Origin: UBA6522 sp965221035
GTDB taxonomy: Bacteria > Pseudomonadota > Gammaproteobacteria > Steroidobacterales > Rariloculaceae
Assembly: GCA_965221035.1 (NCBI GenBank)
Contig: OZ244860.1
Location: 2,418,001 to 2,482,000 of the forward strand
DNA: 64,000 bases
Direction of reading: 5' to 3'
The notes below the pieces were generated by a model. The model was not told where the DNA came from, made no database searches, and saw only the letters and a list, made by a program, of their open reading frames with translations. Both the position numbers and the translations under genes were made by a program. Shown one piece after another: positions 27,022-36,043 of the stretch. Within the stretch, counting starts at the first letter, position 1. Each line of letters begins with the position of its first letter.

Positions 27022-28410
27022 TCAGACTTGAGTGCCATTTTCTTGCCGAAGCGCTTCCGTGAAGCGGCTGCACCAGGCGTGTATGTCATTGTGCCTCAGT
27101 ACTTCAATCATGGTCCTGTAACGCTCCCGGCGTTCTTCCAGGCGCATCTCGACGGCCTGCTGCATGCCGTCCGCAACGCCTTCCCGGTCAAAGGGGTTGA
27201 CCATTACCGCTCCGTCGAGTTCCTGGGCTGCGCCCGCCAGCGTCGATAGCACCAGAACGCCGGGATTGTCGGGATCCTGCGTGGCCACGTACTCCTTGGC
27301 GACCAGGTTCATGCCGTCGCGAACGGGTGTCACCAGGCCAATGTCCGTCAGCCTAAGCAAGGACATCAGCACGCCCCGTTCGTACGCTCGGTTCAGGTAC
27401 CGGATGGGCACCCAGTCCATCTCCGCGAAACGCCCGTTGATGTTGCCGGCCGCCCGCTCCAGCTCCTCGCGGATTTCATCATAGGCGCGCACGCCGGTCC
27501 TGGTGGGCGGAGCGATCTGCATGAAGGTCAACTGGCCACGATTGGTCGGATACTTCTGCAAGAGCCGCTCAAACGACCGGAAGCGCAACCGCAGTCCCTT
27601 GCTGTAGTCCAGCCGATCGACTCCCATGATCAACTTGCGTTCCCGGAGGCTCTCGGTGAAGCGGGTGACGAGACGGTCATCCAGATTTTTCGCGGCCAGG
27701 CGCCGGCAATCGTCCACGTCCACGCCGATGGGAAAGACATCCGCACGAAAGATCCGCCCATACGCCTCGATGCGCCGATTCCCGATGAGCCGTCCGCCGA
27801 TTTCGGGCTGGCGCATGGAGTCCTGGAAGGCGCGCAGGTCGGTTTCGGTCTGAAACCCGATCACGTCGTAGGATGACATCGAGCGGAGCAGGTGCTCATA
27901 CGAAGGCAGCGCGCGCAGGGCGTCGAAGCTCGGGTAGGGCACGTGGAGGAAGAACCCGATGGGATTGGTGACCCCGGCCCGGCGCAGTTCCGCGGCCAGC
28001 GGGATCAGGTGGTAATCGTGTACCCAGATGATGTCGCCGGGTTTCACCAGGGGCACAAGCTTGCGGGCGAAGAGTTCGTTGACCCGGCAGTAGGCGTCGT
28101 ACTGGAAACGGCGGAACGAGAAGAATCCGAGCATGTAGTGAAACAGCGGCCACAGGCTGTTGTTGGAGAAGCCGTTGTAGTAGTTCTCGTAGTCCGCCCT
28201 CTTCAGGTCGATGGTTGCATAGGTGATGCGCCCGCGTGTTTCAATCGCGGGGTCGCGAGGTTCCTGCCCGGTCTTCCGACCGCTCCAGCCGAACCAGATG
28301 CCCCCCTGTTCCTCCAGCGCTGCCAACACGCCCACGGCGAGTCCCCCGGCGACCTTCCCCTTCTTGGGAATGGCCACTCGATTGGAGACGGCGATCAGTC
28401 TTCCCTGCAT
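27022..28410 (-). CDS. otsA: Trehalose-6-phosphate synthase
   Basis: GT20 retaining glycosyltransferase of about 462 residues making trehalose-6-phosphate from UDP-glucose and glucose-6-phosphate. Start chosen at the ATG giving MQGRLIAVSNRVAIP; an upstream ATG adds 15 residues. Landmarks: WVHDYHLIPLAAELR, IGFFLHVPYPS, GVDRLDYSKGLRLR, and the C-terminal DGMNLVAKEYVA. Third gene of the otsB-GH15-otsA minus-strand group. Confidence 0.96.
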   Translation of the reverse strand: MQGRLIAVSNRVAIPKKGKVAGGLAVGVLAALEEQGGIWFGWSGRKTGQEPRDPAIETRGRITYATIDLKRADYENYYNGFSNNSLWPLFHYMLGFFSFRRFQYDAYCRVNELFARKLVPLVKPGDIIWVHDYHLIPLAAELRRAGVTNPIGFFLHVPYPSFDALRALPSYEHLLRSMSSYDVIGFQTETDLRAFQDSMRQPEIGGRLIGNRRIEAYGRIFRADVFPIGVDVDDCRRLAAKNLDDRLVTRFTESLRERKLIMGVDRLDYSKGLRLRFRSFERLLQKYPTNRGQLTFMQIAPPTRTGVRAYDEIREELERAAGNINGRFAEMDWVPIRYLNRAYERGVLMSLLRLTDIGLVTPVRDGMNLVAKEYVATQDPDNPGVLVLSTLAGAAQELDGAVMVNPFDREGVADGMQQAVEMRLEERRERYRTMIEVLRHNDIHAWCSRFTEALRQENGTQV

Positions 28411-28509
28411 TGGTCTCGCCTTCTTATCCGGCGGTTGCGAAATCCGCGTCGGCAACCATGCCCGCCGCCGCGAGTTTCGTAGTTGCGGGACGTCCCGGAA
28501 CCGGCGGCG

Positions 28510-30297
28510 TCACAGCGCCTCCTCCCAGGACCGGCTCAGGCGCGTGGCGCCGTTGACGATGCCCACCATGCTGTAGGTCTGCGGAAAATTGCCCCAGAGC
28601 TCGCCGGTTCGGGGGTCCAGGTCTTCGGACAGCAAACCCAGATCGTTGCGTCTCTCAAGCATGTTGCTGAAGAGTTCCCTGGCTTCCCGGCGGCGGCCCA
28701 CGGCCGCGAGTGCGTCAATGTACCAGAACGTGCAGATGTTGAATGCGGTTTCGGGCACTCCGAAGTCGTCGGGGCTTGCGTATCGGAACATGTATTGGCC
28801 TCGGCGGAGTTCGCCCTCCACCGCTTGCAGCGTGCCCACGAATCGGGGGTCCTGGGCCTTGACGAAGCCCAGGTCGGCCAGCGTCAGCAGGCTCGCGTCC
28901 AGCGTGTCGCCGCCGAACGTGCCCATGAAGGTTTCCCTTTCGGCGTTCCACGCCGCCGCGGAAATTGTCTCGTGCAATCGGGCGGCGACGCCGCTCCAGT
29001 AATCGGCGCGGTCGGTCAGATCCAGGTGTGCGGCGATTCGGGCCAGGCGGTCGCACGCCGCCCAGCACATGGCGCTGGAATACGTGTGCACCTCCTGCCT
29101 GCCGCGGTATTCCCACAACCCGGCATCGGGCTGGTCGAACAGCTCCACCGCCCGGCCGCCCAGCGCTTCCAGCCGCTCGAACTCCTGGCGTCCGCCGTGG
29201 CGCGACAGGCGGCGGTCGAAGAATTGCTGCGTGGCGGCCAACACGACGGCGCCGTACGTGTCGTTCTGGATCTGGCGGTACGCCTGGTTGCCGACCCGCA
29301 CCGGGCCCATGCCGCGATACCCCGGAAGCGTCTCGACTGTTCTTTCCGCCAGCCGGCCACGCCCGGTCACCCCGTATACCGGCTGAAGCTGCTCCGGGCT
29401 GCCCAGTTCGCCGACGATGTTGTTCAGATAGCCCAGGAAAGCTTCCATGGTCGTGGTGACGCCGAGCCGATTGAGCGCCTTTACCACGTAGAAACTGTCC
29501 CGCAACCAGCAGAAGCGGTAGTCCCAGTTGCGGCCGCTGTGGGCGGCTTCGGGAATCGACGTGGTGAGCGCCGCCAGCACGGCGCCGGTGTCTTCGTAGG
29601 TGCAGAGCTTGAGAGTGATCGCGGCCCGTATGACTTCGTCCTGCCATTCAAACGGCAGCGACAGGCCGCGGACCCAGCGTTGCCAGTATCGCCGCGTCTC
29701 CTCCAGCATCTCCCGGCAAATGCGGTTGGGATGTTCGGGAATGGTCTCGTCCGCGCCAAGGATGAGGCTCAAGGGTTCCTCCAGCACGATGGCGCGCTCT
29801 TCGAGTACCGAGGTCAATGACGCGTTGGTCGTCAGCCTCAGCGTGAAGCGGCTGTCCACGAATCGGATGTGGTTGCTGCCGTAGGTGGTCTCGACGCGCT
29901 TGCCGCCGTAATTCGTGGCGGGACGCAGCCGGATGCGCACGGTCGGGCTCCCGCTCAGCGGGGTGATCTGGCGCATGACCATGATCGGGCGAAACGTCCG
30001 GCCGAACTGCTCGTAGCGAGGCGCAAAATCCTCCAGGCGCACGCTTCCCCCCGACTTGTCGTACAGGGTCGTCACGAGAATCGCCGTGTTGCCGTCGTAA
30101 TGTTGCTCGTGCCGGTCGAGGTCCAGCAATTGCACGTCGAAGAAGCCCGTTTCCGCCTCACCGTCCCCGCCCAGCAAAGAGCAGAACGCGGGATCGCTGT
30201 CCACTCGCGGGAAACAGCCCCAGACAAATCGCCCGACCGGGTCGACGAGCACACCCACCTGGCAATTTCCGATGAGCCCCAGGTTCAGCGTGCTCAT
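28510..30297 (-). CDS. Glycoside hydrolase family 15 protein (trehalase/glucoamylase-like)
   Basis: 595 residues. The N-terminal beta-sandwich begins with LGLIGNCQVGVLVDPVG; the (alpha/alpha)6 barrel follows with RNWDYRFCWLRDS and the second acidic site LSEDLDPRTGELWGNFPQ, both hallmark GH15 regions. No signal peptide, so cytosolic. GH15 enzymes next to otsAB are often trehalases or act on maltose/glucan; the partner genes favour trehalose turnover. Its start codon overlaps the otsB stop by 4 bases. Confidence 0.92.
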   Translation of the reverse strand: MSTLNLGLIGNCQVGVLVDPVGRFVWGCFPRVDSDPAFCSLLGGDGEAETGFFDVQLLDLDRHEQHYDGNTAILVTTLYDKSGGSVRLEDFAPRYEQFGRTFRPIMVMRQITPLSGSPTVRIRLRPATNYGGKRVETTYGSNHIRFVDSRFTLRLTTNASLTSVLEERAIVLEEPLSLILGADETIPEHPNRICREMLEETRRYWQRWVRGLSLPFEWQDEVIRAAITLKLCTYEDTGAVLAALTTSIPEAAHSGRNWDYRFCWLRDSFYVVKALNRLGVTTTMEAFLGYLNNIVGELGSPEQLQPVYGVTGRGRLAERTVETLPGYRGMGPVRVGNQAYRQIQNDTYGAVVLAATQQFFDRRLSRHGGRQEFERLEALGGRAVELFDQPDAGLWEYRGRQEVHTYSSAMCWAACDRLARIAAHLDLTDRADYWSGVAARLHETISAAAWNAERETFMGTFGGDTLDASLLTLADLGFVKAQDPRFVGTLQAVEGELRRGQYMFRYASPDDFGVPETAFNICTFWYIDALAAVGRRREARELFSNMLERRNDLGLLSEDLDPRTGELWGNFPQTYSMVGIVNGATRLSRSWEEAL

Positions 30298-31070
30298 GCC
30301 GTTCGCGCCCTGGCGGAGGGTAGTTCACCGGACACCGCTTCGGTCAGCCAGTCGAGGACGGCCGAAACGCTGGGCAGGGACCATCTTGCCACGGTGTCGC
30401 CCGCGCCGACCTTGACCGAAACTCCGCCGAGCGCATTGACGGCGGCGAACCCGGTTTCGTCGGTCACGTCGTCCCCCGCGAATACCGGCGTCCGGCCGGC
30501 AAAGGGCGATTCGGACATGTAGGCGCGAATCGCCGATCCCTTGTTTACCTGAAGTGGTTTGATTTCGACCACCTTGCGGCCATTCAACCGTTCCGCGGCA
30601 GCCGGCAGATCCAGCTCCTCCACGAACCGCCGCACCTTGTCCTCCAGTTCGGGGCGGTTGCGGTAATGCAATGCCAGACTCGCGCCCTTGTTCTCCAGCA
30701 GCAGCCCGGGATGCGCGGCCAGAAAACGTTCCATGGCATCGCGGGTATTGTCCATCCAATCAAGGTCCACCACGGCACGGGTCATGTTGCCCTCCGCGTT
30801 GCGCCGTTCCAGCCCATGCACGCCCGCCACCGCGAGCCGGTGGGGCGCGAGCAGCGTGTCGACGTCGGCGACCTGACGTCCGCTGACTATGGCGACGGCA
30901 TTTCCCGCGAACGCGGGCAGGAGCCGGAGCAACGTGTCCAGACGCCTTGTGCGGTTGACCGCATCGGGACGCTGCGCGATCTCGACCAGCGTCCCGTCGA
31001 GATCGAGAAAAACGGCCGGATGCCCGGGCCAGGGAGGTCGAGGTGTGCTGTTCACGCGCGCACGATACAT
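30294..31070 (-). CDS. otsB: Trehalose-6-phosphate phosphatase
   Basis: About 258 residues from the ATG at 31068-31070. HAD-superfamily phosphatase: motif I is FLDLDGTLVEI with the nucleophilic Asp, IVSGRQVADV gives motif II, and VFAGDDVTDETGF motif IV. It releases trehalose from the OtsA product. First gene of the operon; ATGA overlap with the GH15 gene. Confidence 0.95.
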   Translation of the reverse strand: MYRARVNSTPRPPWPGHPAVFLDLDGTLVEIAQRPDAVNRTRRLDTLLRLLPAFAGNAVAIVSGRQVADVDTLLAPHRLAVAGVHGLERRNAEGNMTRAVVDLDWMDNTRDAMERFLAAHPGLLLENKGASLALHYRNRPELEDKVRRFVEELDLPAAAERLNGRKVVEIKPLQVNKGSAIRAYMSESPFAGRTPVFAGDDVTDETGFAAVNALGGVSVKVGAGDTVARWSLPSVSAVLDWLTEAVSGELPSARARTA

Positions 31071-31209
31071 CGGCGTCACTCCACTCGCAAAGGAAGTCTC
31101 GACCGGTGCGGGGGCCGGGCTTGGTAAAATGGCGGGGAAGGGGCGGAAGGCAGCAATCGCGGTCGCCCCGGGCGCTGATCCCGACCACGACAGACTCTGG
31201 AGAACCTTG

Positions 31210-31548
31210 ATGAAAGTGCCGTTTTCGAACATAACCACAACGCCCGACTATCCGGGCCGCGAGATCCGGGAAGTTTTCGGCATCGTCACCGCGGAATGCG
31301 TTCTAGGAGTCAACATCTTCCGTGACGTTCTTGGAAGTCTGCGCGACCTGGTCGGAGGCCGCAGCGGCACCCATCAGAAGGCGCTCCAGCAGGCCAGGGA
31401 AACCTGCCTTGAGGATCTGGGGGAGAAGGCGGGCGAACTGGGCGCCAACGCGGTGGTGGCCGTGGACCTTGACTACAATGAGATCAGCGGCGGCGGCAAG
31501 GGCATGTTGTTTCTCGTGGCTTCGGGAACAGCCGTGCGGATACGCTAG
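31210..31548 (+). CDS. YbjQ/UPF0145 heavy-metal-binding-domain protein
   Basis: 112 residues from the ATG at 31210. The UPF0145 pattern is clear: TTPDYPGREIREVFGIVTAE at the N-terminus, ETCLEDLGEKAGELGANAVV and VDLDYNEIS in the second half. The family forms pentameric domains annotated as putative heavy-metal binding; the function is not established. It is divergent from otsB, with 139 bases between. Confidence 0.88.
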   Translation: MKVPFSNITTTPDYPGREIREVFGIVTAECVLGVNIFRDVLGSLRDLVGGRSGTHQKALQQARETCLEDLGEKAGELGANAVVAVDLDYNEISGGGKGMLFLVASGTAVRIR

Positions 31549-31614
31549 GAGAGTGCGCCGTGGGGACGATCCGGACGCCTCAGCTCGTGGCCTTTCGGTG
31601 TTCCGTGTGGCTGG

Positions 31615-31644
31615 TTGACGCTTCGAATGGATTAACCATAATAT
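31615..31644 (+). promoter_or_regulatory. Sigma-70 promoter of the vapBC-type pair
   Basis: TTGACG (31615-31620), 18 bases, TAATAT (31639-31644). The -10 lies in a perfect 8-base palindrome TAATATTA (31639-31646), a plausible operator for the antitoxin, as TA pairs usually repress themselves. Confidence 0.6.
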
Positions 31645-31670
31645 TAGCTAACTCGGATTCAGGGTAGCCC

Positions 31671-31904
31671 GTGATGCAGGTGGTGAATGTCCATCAAGCA
31701 AAGACCCAGTTGTCGCGCTTGCTCGCGCAGGTGGAACAGGGAGGGGAAGTTGTCATTGCGCGACACGGCACGCCGGTTGCCAGGCTTGTGCCCTTGAAGC
31801 CCAAGGGAAAACCGCGATTCGGCTCGTGGAAGGACCGCATCGCGATCGATGACGGATTTTTCGAGCCGCTCCCGGAAAGCGAACTTTCCGCATGGGAAAA
31901 GTGA
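31671..31904 (+). CDS. vapB: Phd/YefM-type antitoxin (VapB partner)
   Basis: 77 residues. MQVVNVHQAKTQLSRLLAQVEQGGEVVIARHGTPVARLVP is the standard Phd/YefM DNA-binding dimer fold (quoted by its first half: NVHQAKTQLSRLLAQVEQG). The C-terminal tail (FGSWKDRIAIDD ... PLPESEL) wraps the toxin in such systems. GTG at 31671 or ATG at 31674 can start it. The PIN toxin gene follows after 3 bases. Confidence 0.9.
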   Translation: MMQVVNVHQAKTQLSRLLAQVEQGGEVVIARHGTPVARLVPLKPKGKPRFGSWKDRIAIDDGFFEPLPESELSAWEK

Positions 31905-31907
31905 GCC

Positions 31908-32294
31908 TTGCGGCTCCTGCTCGACACCCACGCGTTCATATGGTGGCTCGCCGGGAACGTCCGATTACCGGTCGTTGCTCGTCGCGCCATCGCTGACGAA
32001 TCCAACGAAAAGCTGGTCAGCGCGGCTTCGGCCTGGGAGATTGCGACCAAGTATCGCCTCGGCAAGATGCCTGCCGCGGCGGCGCTTGCGGAAGACGTTT
32101 CCGGAGCGATCGCTGGCGAAGGCTTCAACGAGTTGCCCATTACCGTGACTGAAGCCGTACGCGCTGGAGGCTTGCGGGGACCCCACCGGGACCCGGTTGA
32201 TCGCATGCTCATCGCGCAAGCGTTGACTCACGACCTTGTTCTTGTATCCAATGAATCGCGTTTCGACCGTTACGGCGTGCGCCGAATCTGGTGA
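31908..32294 (+). CDS. vapC: VapC-type PIN-domain toxin
   Basis: 128 residues from a TTG start. PIN-domain ribonuclease: the acidic metal ligands are in LLLDTHAFIWWL (Asp), SAASAWEIATKY (Glu), RDPVDRMLIAQA (Asp) and VSNESRFDRYGV. VapC enzymes cut tRNA or rRNA when freed from the antitoxin. It is coupled to the Phd-type gene just upstream. Confidence 0.92.
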   Translation: MRLLLDTHAFIWWLAGNVRLPVVARRAIADESNEKLVSAASAWEIATKYRLGKMPAAAALAEDVSGAIAGEGFNELPITVTEAVRAGGLRGPHRDPVDRMLIAQALTHDLVLVSNESRFDRYGVRRIW

Positions 32295-32387
32295 CCGGCA
32301 TAAGCCGCAACGCGTTCTTGCACGCGCCGCAGGGCGGCCTTAGACTCCGGTGCCCCGCGCGGTTGGCGTTGATCATCAGGAGCCCAT

Positions 32388-32972
32388 GTGTCCCGTCCGA
32401 GTCGAACAGAAGCCGAACAAGCGGTTCGAACACTGCTGCGCTGGGTGGGCGAAAACCCCGACCGGGAAGGGCTTCGGGCCACGCCCGGCCGGGTGGTGAA
32501 GGCGTACGATGAGTACTTCGCCGGTTACAAGGTCGATCCGGTCGAATACCTGCGCCGGACCTTCAACGAAGTTGACGGCTACGACGAATTGATCGTGTTG
32601 CGGGACATCAGCTTCGAATCCCACTGCGAGCACCATATGGCACCCATCATCGGCAAGGTCCAGGTGGGGTACCTGCCCGACCGCAGAGTCGTCGGCATCA
32701 GCAAGCTGGCACGGGTCGTTGAAACATTTGCCAAGCGGCTGCAGGTGCAGGAGTCGATGACCGCGCAGATCGCCAACTGCATCAACGATGTGCTCAAGCC
32801 CAAGGGTGTCGGAGTGGTGGTGGAAGGGGCGCATCATTGCATGACGACGCGCGGTATCCACAAGCCGGGCGTGGCAATGATGACCAGCTGCCTGCTGGGG
32901 GATTTCCGCTCCGACCCGCGCACACGCGCCGAATTTCTGAACATCATCCGTCGCGCGCGGTTGCCGGAGTAG
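32388..32972 (+). CDS. folE: GTP cyclohydrolase I
   Basis: 194 residues from the GTG at 32388. First enzyme of tetrahydrofolate synthesis. ESHCEHHMAPIIGKV carries the zinc Cys/His ligands, then VVGISKLARVVE, RLQVQESMTAQIA and EGAHHCMTTRGI with the second Cys. Standard short bacterial FolE. Folate supply would also serve the THF-dependent O-demethylase at 56 kb, though no direct link is shown. Confidence 0.96.
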   Translation: MSRPSRTEAEQAVRTLLRWVGENPDREGLRATPGRVVKAYDEYFAGYKVDPVEYLRRTFNEVDGYDELIVLRDISFESHCEHHMAPIIGKVQVGYLPDRRVVGISKLARVVETFAKRLQVQESMTAQIANCINDVLKPKGVGVVVEGAHHCMTTRGIHKPGVAMMTSCLLGDFRSDPRTRAEFLNIIRRARLPE

Positions 32973-33042
32973 CTCCGGCTGGCGAGCACCTCGGGGCTGA
33001 CCGCGGCGCCGCGGACTACCCCGAGGTGCGGGGTGACGATAG

Positions 33043-33621
33043 CTACGATTCCTTGATGCCCCGCCAGCGCCTGACCAGGTTCGATTCGATATCGAAGAGG
33101 TCCAGCATTCGCCCGACGGTCTGATCCACCATGGAGTCCAGGCTTTCCAGCTTTGCGTAGAACGGCGGAACCGGCGGGAAAATGATGCCGCCCATCTCGG
33201 TCACGGCGGTCATGTTGCGCAGGTGCGCAAGGTTCAGGGGCGTCTCCCGCACCATCAGTACCAGCCGCCGGCGTTCCTTGAGAACCACGTCGGCGGCGCG
33301 GGAGACCAGGTTGTCCGCCAGTCCGATGGAGATGGACGCCAGGGTTTTCATGGTGCACGGCGCCACCAGCATGCCATCGGTCCTGAACGACCCGCTGGCG
33401 ATGGTTGCACCGATATCGCGGTTGCTGTGCACCACGTCCGCCAGCCCTTCGACTTCGCTGCGAGGCATGTTCAACTCGTTGGCGACGTTGAGGAAACCGG
33501 CGCGGGACACGATCAGGTGTGTTTCGACGGCTTGTTGTTCGTGCAGCGCCTGCAACAGCCGTACTCCGTAGACGGAACCGGCCGCACCGGTAATTGCGAC
33601 GATGATACGGCGCTTGTCCAT
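33043..33621 (-). CDS. ubiX: UbiX-type flavin prenyltransferase
   Basis: 192 residues. It attaches a dimethylallyl unit to FMN to make prenyl-FMN for UbiD-type decarboxylases in ubiquinone or aromatic-acid metabolism. AITGAAGSVYGVRLLQAL gives the FMN site; MLVAPCTMKTLASISIGLAD and RETPLNLAHLRNM are the other conserved blocks. It is convergent with folE. The three-gene cassette ends 15 bases upstream on the same strand. Confidence 0.95.
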   Translation of the reverse strand: MDKRRIIVAITGAAGSVYGVRLLQALHEQQAVETHLIVSRAGFLNVANELNMPRSEVEGLADVVHSNRDIGATIASGSFRTDGMLVAPCTMKTLASISIGLADNLVSRAADVVLKERRRLVLMVRETPLNLAHLRNMTAVTEMGGIIFPPVPPFYAKLESLDSMVDQTVGRMLDLFDIESNLVRRWRGIKES

Positions 33622-33636
33622 AGGAGCAGTTTACCC

Positions 33637-35478
33637 TTACTCCGTCGGCGAAGACTCGTCGCGACGCATGTACTGGGGCACTAGCTCAATATCGCCATCG
33701 ATCAACGAAGATATTTCACGCATATCGGCACGAAACTCATTGTCGGATACATTTCTATAACGCCAGCAACTAAAGATCAGGCGCTCCCTGTCGGACCCTT
33801 GAATTGCCTTCTCGACATATCTCCGGGCGGTCTCGATATTCTTCACCGCCCAATGCGCGACGGACAGGCACTGAAAATAGTTTGCGCCGTCGGCGTTTCC
33901 GTCGCTGGTTTTCCCAGTGTCTTGCTTTGAAAGTGCAACGACTTGATCAAATGAAGTCCCGTCGACCGATCCGTCAATCCCCCACCGTGCCATGGCGTAG
34001 TTGAACGCATCCTGTATTTCCATCTGTTCCACACTTCGCCCGTCGTGAGCAAGCAAGTCAATTGCGTCCTGAAACTCGCCCTCTCCGATCAAATTGATTG
34101 CCAATTGACTGCGCACCCGTGACTTGAATTTCTCATCAAGGTCAGCATCGTCCGCCAATTCCCTGAAAATTGCAGTGCTTGCACTGAATTTCGTCCAACG
34201 CGGCAGGCTGTCGGCAAGCCAAAACTGGTCTTCCGCTTCCAAGGAGGCCACTGCCGGGAATTGCCGGACATCCTGTTCGGCTGAGTCAGGAATCAGGCGC
34301 ACCGCTACCATTGCGAGATGGGGTGCGAGATTCGGAAATTGCAGCGCGCTGATCGCGTCGTTGCTAGCCCCTTCGTGGTCCCCCCGATCATTTCGGAGCC
34401 TCGCTCGGTGCAAGAATGCTTCGGGGTCATGACAGCCTAGTCCTATCGCCTTGTCCAGCAACGACTCGCCACTTTCGAGGCCGCGTTGAGCCGCCAGCGA
34501 ACCGAGTCGATACAAGACTTCCGCGTCCTCGGCGTGCAAGGAAGCAATTTTCCCAATGGATTTTGCCAAGCTTGCGGCGGACTCCTCCCGGATTCGCCAA
34601 GGTTGCTCAAAGCGTTGGTGCCGACGCCGAATGAAATGCATGGCACCGTCTCTGTCTCCCCAATTCCCCCTGACGATGCGATTGGCAACATTGCGGTATT
34701 CGCGTGTGAGGCGGCTCTTGGGGCGCTCAAGTACAAATGCAGATTGATTGAGCAAAGACAGGCTGTCGTACCGATGGACAACCAGCGGTTCTTCCTCCAA
34801 CTCCGTTCCACTTTGGAACCGATGCTTTATCCCCGTCAGTATTTCGTCCTCATCGTCGAGATCCGGCACGTTGGACATCACGAAATGCAGCGCGATCCGC
34901 TTGTTCCGCGGTGCGTTTGCTTCCGAGCGAACGTCCGCGACAACCTTGGTCAGGCCGCGAAGATTCTGCTCGTTGGGAAAGAACAGTGCCGTTACCGCGT
35001 CTGGAAGTTGCCTTGTACAGATTCCTCCCGTATCCGTATATCCTGTGCGCGAATCGATCAGGACGTAATCCGCCTCGATCTTCTGCCGCCATTGTTCCTT
35101 TATATCCTCAAACAGCAGGTAGCCGTCGCGTTCTGCATATAGTGCTTGCCAATCGACTTTTGTGAAGTCGGAACCGTAACCGGCCTGAGCTGCGCCGGAA
35201 GGCATCATCAGCAAATTATCGACAGTAGGCGAAATGCCTATGTAGTCGCAAACGTCCGGAGCCACATCGGTCTCCAGATAGCGGGCGACATAGTCCACCA
35301 GTCCTGGAGTTTGCGTTTTGGGCGCCAGGGCAGGAAACGTGTCCAGCCCGGGAGCCTCCAGATCAAAGTCCACGGCCAGTACGCGCCGTCCGCGTTGCGC
35401 CAGATCGACAGCAACATTGACCATCGCCATCGAACGGCCAACCCCGCCCTTGAAAGAATAGAAAGTGCAGATGTACAC
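33637..35478 (-). CDS. ParA/MinD-like ATPase with KGGVGR Walker variant and helical-repeat C-terminus
   Basis: 613 residues from a GTG start. Residues 1-250 are a deviant Walker ATPase: FKGGVGRSMAMVNVA (K10 signature Lys kept, second Lys replaced by Arg15), VDFDLEAPGLD and VLIDSRTGYTDTGGI. Residues 300-600 are alpha-helical, TPR-like (AEVLYRLGSLAAQRG, AFLHRARLRNDRGDHEGA). The KGGVGR form is known in a family of regulatory or conflict-linked ATPases, not in plasmid partition proteins. The start is 3 bases after the stop of the MqsA-like gene. Low GC for the window (27 G/C of 60 in 34081-34140), so probably transferred. Confidence 0.85.
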   Translation of the reverse strand: MYICTFYSFKGGVGRSMAMVNVAVDLAQRGRRVLAVDFDLEAPGLDTFPALAPKTQTPGLVDYVARYLETDVAPDVCDYIGISPTVDNLLMMPSGAAQAGYGSDFTKVDWQALYAERDGYLLFEDIKEQWRQKIEADYVLIDSRTGYTDTGGICTRQLPDAVTALFFPNEQNLRGLTKVVADVRSEANAPRNKRIALHFVMSNVPDLDDEDEILTGIKHRFQSGTELEEEPLVVHRYDSLSLLNQSAFVLERPKSRLTREYRNVANRIVRGNWGDRDGAMHFIRRRHQRFEQPWRIREESAASLAKSIGKIASLHAEDAEVLYRLGSLAAQRGLESGESLLDKAIGLGCHDPEAFLHRARLRNDRGDHEGASNDAISALQFPNLAPHLAMVAVRLIPDSAEQDVRQFPAVASLEAEDQFWLADSLPRWTKFSASTAIFRELADDADLDEKFKSRVRSQLAINLIGEGEFQDAIDLLAHDGRSVEQMEIQDAFNYAMARWGIDGSVDGTSFDQVVALSKQDTGKTSDGNADGANYFQCLSVAHWAVKNIETARRYVEKAIQGSDRERLIFSCWRYRNVSDNEFRADMREISSLIDGDIELVPQYMRRDESSPTE

Positions 35479-35481
35479 GGG

Positions 35482-36039
35482 TCAGGCAATCTTTCGCAAT
35501 CTGAAGGATTGCTGCTCCGCGCGGAGTTCGTTGGTAATGCGAATGGCCGGAAACCTGTCCTCGGGCGAGTTGGCCCGCGTGACACTGGAATTGGCGGTCT
35601 GAGTTGCCGCCAGTAGCCGATCAATCCCCCCTGGCTGCGCTATTAGCCGCAGATAATGGTCGTTGGCCCGGTTCTGGGTCACGTGTCCCCTTTCCCACCG
35701 GGCAAGCGTCGCTTCGCCTAGTCCGCTTATTCTGGCGAACTCGGCGCGTGACATCTTGTGGCGAAGCCGAATGTCCTTGATTTCCCAAGGGCTCAGTATG
35801 TCCAAGTGCTTGCATACGGCCTCGTGTTTGCGCCTTTCCCCATCATGATCGAGGAATTCAAAATCGCAAGCGTCGCATCGACCGAAAGGCAACTCCGCAC
35901 GTAGCTCGACCGCGTCGTCGCCCACGCCATAAAGGAAGTCATGCTGGCACCAATGCGTCTCCGCCTTGCCGTCGCAGATCGGGCAGCGGCGGTGTCTTGA
36001 AGCGGAGCACATCGGGGTCTGCGGTGTTTCGTCTTGCAT
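35482..36039 (-). CDS. MqsA-like antitoxin: zinc finger plus Xre-type HTH
   Basis: 185 residues from the ATG at 36037-36039, 4 bases after the toxin stop and with GAGG upstream; a start at 36096 is possible but would overlap the toxin. CPIC (C19, C22) and CDAC (C55, C58) make a four-Cys zinc site, as in MqsA. The HTH is at about residues 88-130 (KMSRAEFARISGLGEATLARWERG). A C-terminal tail of 40 residues extends beyond MqsA. Expected to neutralise the upstream protein and repress the operon. Confidence 0.8.
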   Translation of the reverse strand: MQDETPQTPMCSASRHRRCPICDGKAETHWCQHDFLYGVGDDAVELRAELPFGRCDACDFEFLDHDGERRKHEAVCKHLDILSPWEIKDIRLRHKMSRAEFARISGLGEATLARWERGHVTQNRANDHYLRLIAQPGGIDRLLAATQTANSSVTRANSPEDRFPAIRITNELRAEQQSFRLRKIA

Positions 36040-36043
36040 GTGA

